From positions 1 to 6,323 of the forward strand of contig JAUZQR010000383.1 of the NCBI GenBank assembly GCA_030950865.1: a stretch of DNA of 6,323 bases, given 5' to 3'. This DNA comes from Mariprofundaceae bacterium. Lineage in GTDB: Bacteria; Pseudomonadota; Zetaproteobacteria; Mariprofundales; Mariprofundaceae. The position numbers and the translations under genes were made by a program. Below the pieces are notes generated by a model, which saw only the letters and a list, made by a program, of their open reading frames with translations, ran no database searches and was not told the origin of the DNA. How positions within the stretch are numbered: the first letter of the stretch is position 1; each line of letters opens with the position of its first letter. Positions 1 to 6,323 of the stretch are shown here, one piece after another.

Positions 1-513
1 AAAACAACAGTGCAAAGTTGGTTCTTAGATTTAAATTTAGTGATGGGTTATTGGAGCACTGCAAGCAAACGTTCCTATCACCATACAGCACCAGTGAATG
101 CGCTATATGCGCTACACGAGTCCTTATTGCTGCTCAAAGAAGAAGGGCTTGAGCAAGCTTGGGCGCGTCACCAGTATCATCATCAAGCTCTAAAAGCAGG
201 CCTTGAGGCTTTGGGTTTGGATTTTGTTGTGCCTGTAGCCGAGCGTTTGCCACAACTCAATGCTGTGCGCATTCCTGAAGGTGTGGATGATGGTGAAGTG
301 CGTCGCCTTTTACTTGAGGACTATCAATTGGAAATTGGTGCAGGATTGGGCGTGATGGCAGGTAAAGTATGGCGAATTGGTTTGATGGGTTATGCCTGTC
401 GTAAAGAAAATGTCTTTAAATGTTTGTCTGCGTTGGATGATGTATTGGCACGTTTGCATGCACCTGTGAATCATGGTGTTGCCATCGCAGCGGCAAGAGC
501 TATTTACGCATAA
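1..513 (+). CDS. Serine/alanine-glyoxylate aminotransferase, C-terminal part (5' truncated)
   Basis: A PLP-dependent class V (fold type I) aminotransferase that makes glycine from glyoxylate using alanine or serine as amino donor. The frame is open from base 1 (visible residues K-T-T-V-Q-S-W-F), so the GTG at 10 is an internal valine and the true start lies left of the window. The visible ~170 residues cover the small C-terminal domain. They include the family's KRSYHHTAPVNALYALHES segment (visible residues ~23-41) and GKVWRIGLMG (~121-130), whose arginine corresponds to the substrate-carboxylate-binding Arg of human AGT. The PLP-binding lysine falls outside the window; family members are about 380-400 residues. 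It stops 38 bases before folD on the same strand with no visible terminator, so co-transcription is plausible. Membership in the AGXT-like family is clear. The preferred donor (serine, alanine or both) cannot be decided from this fragment. Confidence 0.9.
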   Translation, partial: KTTVQSWFLDLNLVMGYWSTASKRSYHHTAPVNALYALHESLLLLKEEGLEQAWARHQYHHQALKAGLEALGLDFVVPVAERLPQLNAVRIPEGVDDGEVRRLLLEDYQLEIGAGLGVMAGKVWRIGLMGYACRKENVFKCLSALDDVLARLHAPVNHGVAIAAARAIYA

Positions 514-551
514 TAAATGGTTGATTTACGAAAAGAAAAACCTTTGTCACA

Positions 552-1436
552 ATGCGGGATATGACTCAGACAACTTCCGCCCAAATTCTTGATGGCAAGG
601 CGCTTGCCGAACGTATGCGCACAGCCATGCATGATGAATCTGCAAGCTTATTACAAAAACACGGTCGTGCGCCAGGTTTGGCTGTGATTATTGTGGGTAA
701 TGACCCAGCTTCGCATGTGTATGTTAAAAATAAAAAAATTGGCTGTGAAAAAGCTGGTATTGTTTCATTTTCTTATGAATTGGATGCGGAAACTACGCAG
801 CAACATCTGTTGGGTTTGATTAGTGAGTTGAATGCTGATCCCAAGGTGGACGGTATTTTGGTGCAGTTGCCTGTACCAGCGCATATTCATTCGGATGCGA
901 TTTTAAGTGCTATTGACCCGAGCAAGGATGTGGATGGTTTTCACCCATACAATGTTGGATGCTTAACGGTTCGCCAGCCTACATTGCGCTCTTGCACACC
1001 CTATGGCTGCATGAAGTTACTGGAAGAAACAGGGCAGGATTTGCACGGTAAAGAAGCGGTGATTGTTGGCGCTTCAAATATTGTTGGGCGACCGATGGCG
1101 ATGGAGCTTTTATTGGCTGGTGCGACGGTCACAGTTTGTCATCGTTTTACAGAAAATCTTCAAAGCCATATTGAACGCGCCGATATTGTTATTGCGGCGG
1201 CAGGTAAACAGGGCTTGATTCAGGGTGAATGGATTAAAAAAGGCGCAACGGTCATTGATGTGGGCATTCACCGCCTTGAGAATGGTTCGTTGACGGGCGA
1301 TGTGAATTTTTCAGAAGCATCCAAACGCGCAGCTTGGATTACCCCTGTACCAGGTGGTGTAGGACCTATGACCATTACCATGCTGCTTGCCAACACTATT
1401 CAGGCATTTAAAGCGCATGTGGGAGATGAAGGGTGA
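552..1436 (+). CDS. folD: Bifunctional methylene-THF dehydrogenase / methenyl-THF cyclohydrolase FolD
   Basis: Cytoplasmic enzyme interconverting 5,10-methylene-THF, 5,10-methenyl-THF and 10-formyl-THF with NADP(H). At 294 residues it matches the usual 280-300. Family motifs are intact: Y57-x-x-x-K61 with the catalytic lysine, [10 protein letters not shown] from residue 100, the DVDGFHP folate-site segment at 126-132, the nucleotide-binding GASNIVGRP at 173-181, and the [10 protein letters not shown] signature at 265-274. The sequence around [18 protein letters not shown] is close to the proteobacterial form. The start is uncertain: ATG 552 and the in-frame ATG 561 are both plausible and neither has a good Shine-Dalgarno sequence; conservation begins only at about residue 12 (ILDGK). 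Its stop overlaps the gcvT start, implying translational coupling to the glycine cleavage genes whose product (methylene-THF) it uses. Confidence 0.97.
   Translation: MRDMTQTTSAQILDGKALAERMRTAMHDESASLLQKHGRAPGLAVIIVGNDPASHVYVKNKKIGCEKAGIVSFSYELDAETTQQHLLGLISELNADPKVDGILVQLPVPAHIHSDAILSAIDPSKDVDGFHPYNVGCLTVRQPTLRSCTPYGCMKLLEETGQDLHGKEAVIVGASNIVGRPMAMELLLAGATVTVCHRFTENLQSHIERADIVIAAAGKQGLIQGEWIKKGATVIDVGIHRLENGSLTGDVNFSEASKRAAWITPVPGGVGPMTITMLLANTIQAFKAHVGDEG
1421..1425 (+). promoter_or_regulatory. Ribosome binding site of gcvT, inside the folD 3' end
   Basis: GGGAG lies 7 bases before GTG 1433 and supports that codon as the gcvT start. The alternative in-frame ATG at 1445 would be 19 bases away from this site. 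It is embedded in the last codons of folD, as expected for a translationally coupled pair. Confidence 0.6.
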
Positions 1437-2536
1437 GTGAGTTAATGAAAACACCATTGTTTGATGCGCATGTAGCATTGGGTGGAAAAATCGTGCCTTT
1501 TGCAGGTTATGAATTACCTGTGCAGTATAAAAATGGCGCTTTGAAAGAATATACGGAAGTTCGTGAGGGTGCAGCAGGTATCTTTGACATCACACATATG
1601 GGACAAGTATGTGTCCAAGGCATTGAGGCACTAAAATTTTTGCAATATGTCACCACCAATGATGTGTCCAAGCTGGTTGATGGGCAGGTGCAATATTCTG
1701 CGTTGTTGAATGAGCAAGGCACATTTATTGATGATATAACGACCTACAAAATCAGTGATGAAGCCTATTACCTTTGCATTAATGCTGCCAATCGTCATAA
1801 AGATGTGGTGCATTTGCAAAAAGAAGCGGCAAACTTTGATGTAACCGTTATTGATGAGTCCGATGACACCACATTATTGGCTTTGCAAGGTGCAAAAGCA
1901 CAAGCCGCTTTGCAAACACTGGTTGCTTTTGATTTGGATAACATCGGTTATTATAAATTTACTAGAGGAAAGATTGATCCGACTGGGGGCAATGCTGGCG
2001 GGATTGTTTCACGTACAGGTTATACAGGTGAAGACGGTTTTGAAATTTATATTCCCAATGCGATTGCAGTAAGTGTATGGGATGCGTTGTTAGAGCAAGG
2101 TGCTGTACCGATTGGTTTGGCGGCGCGTGATATGTTGCGTACTGAAATGGGTTATGCGCTTTATGGGCATGAAATATCGGATGCCGTGACACCTGTTGAA
2201 GCCAAGTTGATGTGGATTACCAAGCTTGATAAAGGTGATTTTATTGGGCAAGCGGCAGTTGAAGCGCGCAAAGTTGAAGGTGCTAAAAAACGTTTGATTG
2301 CATTAAAACTTACCGGACGTGGCATTCCCCGCGAACATTATAAAGTGTTTGTGGATGGCATCAAAAGTGGCGAAGTGACATCAGGTATGCATTCGCCCAT
2401 GGCGGGTGGTGTGGCACTGGCGTATGTGATGCCTGAACATGCGATTGAAGGTGATGTGAGCATTGAAATTCGTGGCAAGCAAGTAGCTGCTGAGCGTACA
2501 TCCTTGCCATTTGTAAGAAGTAACGTTAAAAAGTAA
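1433..2536 (+). CDS. gcvT: Glycine cleavage system T-protein (aminomethyltransferase)
   Basis: Transfers the aminomethyl carbon from lipoylated GcvH to tetrahydrofolate, giving 5,10-methylene-THF and free ammonia. At 367 residues it is close to the family's usual 360-370. Visible family features are the N-terminal HMGQVCVQG segment (about 55-63), the F98-I-D-D101 stretch that contains the folate-contacting catalytic aspartate, [17 protein letters not shown] at 193-209, [20 protein letters not shown] at 228-247, and the C-terminal barrel segment [19 protein letters not shown] 1433 is chosen because a GGGAG site precedes it and it overlaps the folD stop; ATG 1445 is the alternative and would remove only four residues. 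A slightly extended glycine-rich loop ([10 protein letters not shown], 181-190) precedes the RTGYTG motif. There is no upstream gap large enough for a glycine riboswitch. Confidence 0.97.
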   Translation: MSELMKTPLFDAHVALGGKIVPFAGYELPVQYKNGALKEYTEVREGAAGIFDITHMGQVCVQGIEALKFLQYVTTNDVSKLVDGQVQYSALLNEQGTFIDDITTYKISDEAYYLCINAANRHKDVVHLQKEAANFDVTVIDESDDTTLLALQGAKAQAALQTLVAFDLDNIGYYKFTRGKIDPTGGNAGGIVSRTGYTGEDGFEIYIPNAIAVSVWDALLEQGAVPIGLAARDMLRTEMGYALYGHEISDAVTPVEAKLMWITKLDKGDFIGQAAVEARKVEGAKKRLIALKLTGRGIPREHYKVFVDGIKSGEVTSGMHSPMAGGVALAYVMPEHAIEGDVSIEIRGKQVAAERTSLPFVRSNVKK

Positions 2537-2545
2537 AAGAATATG

Positions 2546-2551
2546 AGGGAG
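2546..2551 (+). promoter_or_regulatory. Shine-Dalgarno sequence deciding the gcvH start
   Basis: AGGGAG (GGAG core 2548-2551) is the only strong purine-rich site between gcvT and gcvH. It sits 5 bases before the in-frame ACG at 2557 and 11 bases before the in-frame ATT at 2563. It lies downstream of, and so cannot serve, the out-of-frame ATG at 2543. This placement is the main reason for preferring ACG 2557 as the gcvH initiation codon. Confidence 0.55.
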
Positions 2552-2556
2552 CGGAT

Positions 2557-2931
2557 ACGAGAATTCCTGCTGATTTAAAATATACCAAAGAACATGAATG
2601 GGTGCGCATCGAAGGTGATGTAGCGACCTTTGGTGTGTCTGATCATGCTCAAGAAGCTTTGGGTGATATTGTGTTTGTAGAATTGCCTGAAATCGGGCGC
2701 ACTGTGGATGCGGCGGAAGCTTATGCCGTGGTTGAATCTGTAAAAGCAGTCTCTGATAGTTATGCACCTGTGGCAGGTGAAATCATTGACGTGAATGAAG
2801 CGCTTGAAAGCGAGCCCGAAAAGGTGAATACCGAGCCTTATGGCGCAGGTTGGATTGCCAAAGTGAAGATGTCAGGCAATAGCGATGAGCTTATGTCCGA
2901 TGATGAATATACCACGTTTTTAGAAGAATAA
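2557..2931 (+). CDS. gcvH: Glycine cleavage system H-protein, with apparent non-canonical start codon
   Basis: Lipoyl carrier protein that shuttles the aminomethyl group between P-, T- and L-proteins. Read from 2557 it is 124 residues (family about 120-130) and begins R-I-P-A-D-L-K-Y-T-K-E-H-E-W-V, the normal H-protein N-terminus. The lipoylated lysine is K63 in VVESVKAVSD, followed by APVAGEI; the C-terminus SDDEYTTFLEE is also typical. The oddity is the start. The frame opens after a TAA at 2527 and holds no ATG, GTG, TTG or CTG before GTG 2602, and starting at 2602 would delete the conserved first strand. ACG 2557, one base away from ATG, is correctly spaced from the AGGGAG site; ATT 2563 is second best. 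A base error or a real start mutation is possible. Family assignment is certain, the exact start is not. Confidence 0.93.
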   Translation, partial: TRIPADLKYTKEHEWVRIEGDVATFGVSDHAQEALGDIVFVELPEIGRTVDAAEAYAVVESVKAVSDSYAPVAGEIIDVNEALESEPEKVNTEPYGAGWIAKVKMSGNSDELMSDDEYTTFLEE

Positions 2932-2934
2932 TTC

Positions 2935-2988
2935 ACCACAAAGAACACCAAGGGCACGAAGTTTTTTGTGCTCTTTTGTTTTTGTGGT
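2935..2988. repeat. Imperfect intergenic palindrome between gcvH and gcvPA
   Basis: The outer arms ACCACAAA (2935-2942) and TTTGTGGT (2981-2988) are perfectly complementary. Inside them, AAGGGCAC (2950-2957) pairs with GTGCTCTT (2968-2975) over 8 positions with one G-T wobble, around a 10-base loop GAAGTTTTTT. The intervening bases pair only partly. The left arm has a quasi-periodic ACCACAAAGAACACCAAGGGCACGAAG pattern (CAC/AAG units), which resembles small dispersed intergenic palindromes I recall from many bacterial genomes; this likeness is from memory, not a search. It could act as an mRNA processing or stabilising hairpin within the operon. It is not a typical intrinsic terminator because the stem is AT-rich and interrupted and there is no clean T-tract after it. 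Confidence 0.6.
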
Positions 2989-2998
2989 TTGAGAGTGA

Positions 2999-4348
2999 AT
3001 GATGAGATTTTTACCCCATACAGACACGGATCGAAACGCCATGCTTGAAAGCATGGACATGGATGTGATGTCCGATTTATTTACTGATATTCCCAGTGAA
3101 TTTCACCTTGAGCAAGGTAGCTTAGATTTGCCTGATGCTTTATCGGAAGCGGGTATTGTGCGTAAATTTACCAAAGCATCCGAGCAAAATAGGCATGCTG
3201 GCAATACCCGTTGTTTCTTGGGTGGTGGTACGTATCACCACTTTGTGCCTGCGGTGGTGGATTATGTCATTTCTCGTGGTGAATTTTTAACGGCATACAC
3301 ACCTTATCAGCCTGAAATTTCGCAAGGCACCTTGCAAACTCTGTTTGAATTTCAAACCATGATTGCGCGTTTAACGGGTATGGATGTATCCAATGCTTCG
3401 ATGTATGAAGCGGCAACAGCAACGGCTGAAGCAGCCTTGATGGCACGTCGTGTAACGCGTAAATCCAAAGTGGTGATGGCAGGCTCTGTGAACCCGCGTT
3501 ACCGCTCGGTAACACAGAATTACCTTTCTCGCCTTGAAGGTGAATATGTTGAAGTAGCAACGCATGGTTTTAGTACAGATGTGGATGGAATCATTGCTAG
3601 CATTGATGAAGACACGGCTTGTGTGATTGTGCAATACCCTGATTTTTATGGTTCGGTGTATGATTTGGCTGAATTACGAGTTGCTTGTGATGCGGCAAAA
3701 TGCCTGATGGTGATTACGTTTTCTGATGTCACTGCTTTTGCATTGATTCAATCTCCTGGCGAATGTGGTGCAGATATTGCCGTGGGTTCAGGGCAATCGT
3801 TGGGTATTCCGATGGGTTTTGGTGGTCCACATTTAGGGCTACTTACCTGCAAACAGAAATATGTGCGTCAAATGCCAGGGCGCGTGTGCGGCATGACTTC
3901 GGATGCCGATGGAAAACGTGGATTTGTACTGACGTTATCTACGCGTGAGCAACATATCCGCCGTGAAAAAGCGACTTCAAATATTTGCTCCAATCAAGGT
4001 TTGATGTGTACGGCTGCGGCAACGTATATGACCTTGATGGGTGATGAAGGTCTGAAAACGGTGGCAACGCGTTCGGCAGCAGCATTGCATCATTTATTAT
4101 CCAACTTACCCAAGCATGTAACGGCTGCGCAAGGTGCTCGTTACAATGAAACGGTGTTGAGTTTTGTAAGCGAAGAAAAACGCAGTGCATTTTTAGTGGA
4201 GGCGCGTAAGCGTGACATTTTTGCGGGCATTCCGTTGGAGCAACTGGATACGAATATGGCTCATAACCACTTACTTGTCAGCACAACTGAAATGATTGAA
4301 GAGGCAGACATTCAAGATTATTTGGCGGCATTGGAGGTGGCAGCATGA
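2999..4348 (+). CDS. gcvPA: Glycine dehydrogenase (decarboxylating), subunit 1
   Basis: N-terminal half of the split P-protein. It pairs with GcvPB to form the PLP enzyme that decarboxylates glycine and loads its aminomethyl group on GcvH. The 449 residues match stand-alone GcvPA. Recognisable segments are the N-terminal FLPHTDTDRNAML, GGGTYHHFVP at 75-84, YTPYQPEISQG at 100-110, SNASMYEAATA at 131-141, the degenerate PLP-site-like GSGQSLGIPMGFGGPHLG around 263-280 (no Schiff-base lysine, as expected for this subunit), and TREQHIRREKATSNIC at 315-330. ATG 2999 is directly followed by a second ATG at 3002; either may start, with a weak GAGAG upstream. It lies 67 bases after gcvH across the palindromic element and overlaps gcvPB by four bases. 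No truncation or frameshift is seen. Confidence 0.97.
   Translation: MMRFLPHTDTDRNAMLESMDMDVMSDLFTDIPSEFHLEQGSLDLPDALSEAGIVRKFTKASEQNRHAGNTRCFLGGGTYHHFVPAVVDYVISRGEFLTAYTPYQPEISQGTLQTLFEFQTMIARLTGMDVSNASMYEAATATAEAALMARRVTRKSKVVMAGSVNPRYRSVTQNYLSRLEGEYVEVATHGFSTDVDGIIASIDEDTACVIVQYPDFYGSVYDLAELRVACDAAKCLMVITFSDVTAFALIQSPGECGADIAVGSGQSLGIPMGFGGPHLGLLTCKQKYVRQMPGRVCGMTSDADGKRGFVLTLSTREQHIRREKATSNICSNQGLMCTAAATYMTLMGDEGLKTVATRSAAALHHLLSNLPKHVTAAQGARYNETVLSFVSEEKRSAFLVEARKRDIFAGIPLEQLDTNMAHNHLLVSTTEMIEEADIQDYLAALEVAA
4333..4337 (+). promoter_or_regulatory. Ribosome binding site of gcvPB, inside the gcvPA 3' end
   Basis: GGAGG sits 7 bases before ATG 4345 and is the strongest Shine-Dalgarno match in the window. 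Together with the ATGA stop/start overlap it suggests tightly coupled, roughly equimolar synthesis of the two P-protein subunits. Confidence 0.7.
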
Positions 4349-5835
4349 GTACAGCGCGTACTTCTAACACATACTCTGCTGTTGGCGGTATTCAGCACGA
4401 AGAACCATTATTATTTGAACACGCCCATGAAGCCGCCGAGGCTATCAGTTTGCCAGGTGTTCAGGGCGATATTTCTGCTGAATTACATGCTTTTTCGCGT
4501 CAAAAACCAGCCAATATTCCAGGTTTATCTGAGCCTGAAACGGTGCGTCATTTTGTGCGTATGTCACAATGGAACCACGGCATTGAAACGGGTTTTTATC
4601 CACTTGGTTCCTGTACGATGAAATATAATCCACGGGTCAATGAACAAGTTGTGCGTTTGTCAGGACTAGCAAATATACACCCTGACCAACCTATTGATAG
4701 TGTGCAGGGTGTATTGGCGTTGCTTTATGAGTTGCAGGAATGGCTGTGTGAAATCGCAGGCTTTTCAGATGTCACCTTGCAACCAGCCGCAGGCGCACAT
4801 GGTGAATTGGCGGGTTTGATGATGATTCGCTCATGCCTTGATGCACGTGGGCAGCAACACCGTAAAAAAGTATTGGTTCCTGATTCTGCGCATGGAACCA
4901 ACCCTGCATCAGCAGCATTGTGCGGCATGCATTGTATTGAGCTTAAATCAGGTGCTGATGGACGTATTGATTTGGATGAGCTGAAAAAACATCTTGATGG
5001 CGATGTTGCAGCTTTGATGATGACCAACCCGAAGACGGCAGGCGCATTTGAATCAGATATCAAAGAAATTTGTCAGTTGGTGCATGATGCAGGCGGCTTG
5101 GTGTATGGTGATGGTGCAAACTTGAATGCGCTTGTTGGCATGGCACGTCCAGGTGATATGGGCATTGATTGTTTACATATTAATGTACATAAAACCTTTT
5201 CCACACCGCATGGTGGTGGTGGACCAGGTGCAGGGCCTGTGGTGGTGAATGATACCCTTGCGCCCTATTTGCCAGTACCGCGTATTGTAAAAGAGGGTGA
5301 AAATTATCGTATTGAAACACAAGAAGAGCAATCTTGCGGAACAATCTTAGGCTCAATTGGTCAGGTCGGTGTATTGCTGCGTGCCCATGCTTATATAGCA
5401 GCTTTTGGTAGAAATCATTTGCATAAAATCGCGCAAGATGCGGTGCTTAATGCGAATTATGTGCTTCACCGCCTTAAAGATGCTTATCACGTACCGTTTG
5501 AAGGTCTGTGTAAACATGAGTGTTTGCTCACCGATGAGTATCAAAATAAACATGGCATCAAAACACTGGATGTTGCCAAACAATTGAGTGATTTGGGTTT
5601 TCATCCGATGACGGTTTATTTCCCACTTATTGTGCATGGTGCCATGCTGATTGAGCCGACTGAAACCGAATCCAAAGCAACCTTGGATAGCTTTTGTGAT
5701 GCGATGTTAGAGATTGCAGCACAATGTGAAGCTGGCGACACACAAGTGCTGCATGATGCGCCAACCAAACCCATTCGCAGGCGTTTGGATGAAACCCAAG
5801 CAGCGCGTAAGCCTGTATTGGTTTGGTCGGATTGA
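4345..5835 (+). CDS. gcvPB: Glycine dehydrogenase (decarboxylating), subunit 2
   Basis: C-terminal half of the split P-protein and the subunit that carries the PLP cofactor. At 496 residues it is within the range for stand-alone GcvPB. Visible features: FYPLGSCTMKYNPRVNE at 84-100, LQPAAGAHGELAGLMM at 145-160, the DSAHGTNPASAA substrate/cofactor segment at 180-191, MTNPKTAGAFE at 226-236, YGDGANLNALVG at 254-265, and the PLP lysine K283 in HINVHKTFSTPHGGGGPGAGP. The C-terminus PIRRRLDETQAARKPVLVW is the usual family ending. The start ATG 4345 overlaps the gcvPA stop as ATGA and has a strong ribosome binding site. It ends just before rsgA with no terminator between. It is intact and fully typical. 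Confidence 0.97.
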   Translation: MSTARTSNTYSAVGGIQHEEPLLFEHAHEAAEAISLPGVQGDISAELHAFSRQKPANIPGLSEPETVRHFVRMSQWNHGIETGFYPLGSCTMKYNPRVNEQVVRLSGLANIHPDQPIDSVQGVLALLYELQEWLCEIAGFSDVTLQPAAGAHGELAGLMMIRSCLDARGQQHRKKVLVPDSAHGTNPASAALCGMHCIELKSGADGRIDLDELKKHLDGDVAALMMTNPKTAGAFESDIKEICQLVHDAGGLVYGDGANLNALVGMARPGDMGIDCLHINVHKTFSTPHGGGGPGAGPVVVNDTLAPYLPVPRIVKEGENYRIETQEEQSCGTILGSIGQVGVLLRAHAYIAAFGRNHLHKIAQDAVLNANYVLHRLKDAYHVPFEGLCKHECLLTDEYQNKHGIKTLDVAKQLSDLGFHPMTVYFPLIVHGAMLIEPTETESKATLDSFCDAMLEIAAQCEAGDTQVLHDAPTKPIRRRLDETQAARKPVLVWSD

Positions 5836-5838
5836 TGT

Positions 5839-6323
5839 GTGAATAATGCGCTAAGTGATTTGGGTTTAGATGACTGGTTTGAAGGTCATGTGCGTGATCT
5901 GTGCGACCCAAAACACAGTATGGCGCGGGTGGTTGCGATAGATAGAGGCCGCATTGTGGTACATGATGGTAAGGGCGAGCTTTTTGCCGAGTTACTTGGC
6001 AAGTTTTTTTATGAGGCGGAATCGGCGGCGAAGTTCCCCTGTGTTGGTGATTGGGTATGTCTTGAGCATCATGATTCTGGGCTTAATGATGCCAAGCATT
6101 TTGCGAGCATTCATAATATATTACCAAGAAAGACATTATTGCAACGCAAGACCGTAGGCTACAACGAAGAGTTTCAGATGTTGGGCTCCAATATTGATGC
6201 CGCTTTTATTGTCATGTCGTGTCATTATGATTTTAATGTACGCAAGCTTGAACGCTTTTTGGTGATCACGCATGAAGCGCATATTGAGCCCGTATTATTG
6301 TTTACCAAAACCGACTTAATCAC
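5839..6323 (+). CDS. rsgA: Ribosome small-subunit-dependent GTPase A, N-terminal part (3' truncated)
   Basis: RsgA (YjeQ/EngC) is a circularly permuted GTPase acting late in 30S subunit maturation. The 161 visible residues begin with NNALSDLGLDDWF and contain the N-terminal OB fold (about residues 28-95, with the F-x-C-V-G-D-W-V segment at 66-73). The LPRKTLLQRK linker follows at 95-104, then SNIDAAFIVMS at 117-127. TKTDL at 156-160 is the G4 guanine-recognition motif, in the T-K-x-D form common in this family. In a permuted GTPase G4 comes first, so the G1/P-loop, switch regions and zinc-binding tail should lie beyond the right edge. GTG 5839 is the first possible start: the preceding in-frame codons are TGT 5836 and the gcvPB stop TGA 5833. 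There is no strong Shine-Dalgarno, so expression probably depends on ribosomes finishing gcvPB. Family call is firm; the start is moderately firm. Confidence 0.88.
   Translation, partial: MNNALSDLGLDDWFEGHVRDLCDPKHSMARVVAIDRGRIVVHDGKGELFAELLGKFFYEAESAAKFPCVGDWVCLEHHDSGLNDAKHFASIHNILPRKTLLQRKTVGYNEEFQMLGSNIDAAFIVMSCHYDFNVRKLERFLVITHEAHIEPVLLFTKTDLI

Noticed and set aside
2543..2578. Mini-ORF beginning at ATG 2543 (11 codons then TAA), possibly the real gcvH start reached by frameshifting
   Set aside because: It is in another frame from gcvH and the good Shine-Dalgarno lies after its ATG, not before. The TTTAAAA run at 2574-2580 is phased for the gcvH frame, so it would not produce the shift needed.
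2381..2767. 128-residue minus-strand ORF across the gcvT-gcvH junction, and similar antisense ORFs elsewhere
   Set aside because: They are antisense to well-conserved genes, with compositionally odd proteins and no recognisable domain; typical shadow ORFs.
2602..2931. gcvH starting at GTG 2602 (109 residues)
   Set aside because: It deletes the conserved IPADLKYTKEHEW N-terminus, and there is no ribosome binding site in front of it.
2935..2990. Intrinsic terminator between gcvH and gcvPA
   Set aside because: The stem is interrupted and AT-rich, the T-run lies in the loop rather than after the stem, and the operon logic requires transcription to continue into gcvPA.
3040..3055. Perfect CATGCTT/AAGCATG inverted repeat early in gcvPA
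   Set aside because: It is short, within conserved-length coding sequence, and of a size expected by chance; no sign of a regulatory role.
6003..6010. Seven-T run in rsgA as a programmed frameshift site
   Set aside because: The rsgA frame continues normally through it into the conserved GDWV, PRKT and TKTDL motifs, so no shift is needed.
5954..6157. 67-residue ORF on the plus strand
   Set aside because: It lies wholly inside rsgA in another frame; the rsgA frame has clear family motifs, so this is a shadow.

Overview
The window is an ordinary, densely packed, one-strand bacterial metabolic cluster. Base composition is moderate (mid-40s % GC by eye) and all seven genes point right. Order: 3' part of a serine/alanine-glyoxylate aminotransferase, folD, gcvT, gcvH, gcvPA (gcvP subunit 1), gcvPB (gcvP subunit 2), then the 5' part of rsgA. 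The FolD protein looks proteobacterial, and the glycine decarboxylase is split into two subunits. Together these suggest a proteobacterium outside the E. coli-type group, perhaps a chemolithotrophic gamma- or zetaproteobacterium. This is a weak inference from protein flavour and gene order, not a determination.

Layout: bases 1-513 hold the C-terminal ~170 residues of the aminotransferase. After a 38-base gap comes folD (552-1436), whose stop codon overlaps the GTG start of gcvT (1433-2536). gcvH follows about 20 bases later (best reading 2557-2931), but it has no ATG, GTG, TTG or CTG start in the right place. A 67-base gap with an imperfect palindrome (2935-2988) precedes gcvPA (2999-4348). 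gcvPA and gcvPB (4345-5835) overlap by ATGA. rsgA begins at GTG 5839, one codon after the gcvPB stop and in the same frame, and runs off the right edge. No gap exceeds about 70 bases. I see no tRNA, rRNA, insertion sequence, CRISPR array, glycine riboswitch or convincing intrinsic terminator.

How the genes work together: the aminotransferase would make glycine from glyoxylate. P-protein (GcvPA plus GcvPB) decarboxylates glycine and loads the aminomethyl group on the lipoyl arm of GcvH. GcvT passes the one-carbon unit to tetrahydrofolate, giving 5,10-methylene-THF and ammonia. FolD converts that to 10-formyl-THF and NADPH. The cluster is therefore a glyoxylate-to-glycine-to-one-carbon module, lacking only the L-protein (lpd) and glyA within view. 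RsgA, a 30S-subunit assembly GTPase, appears to be a co-transcribed passenger.

I did not find a new biological system. The points most worth a second look are the missing canonical start codon of gcvH and the palindromic intergenic element between gcvH and gcvPA.
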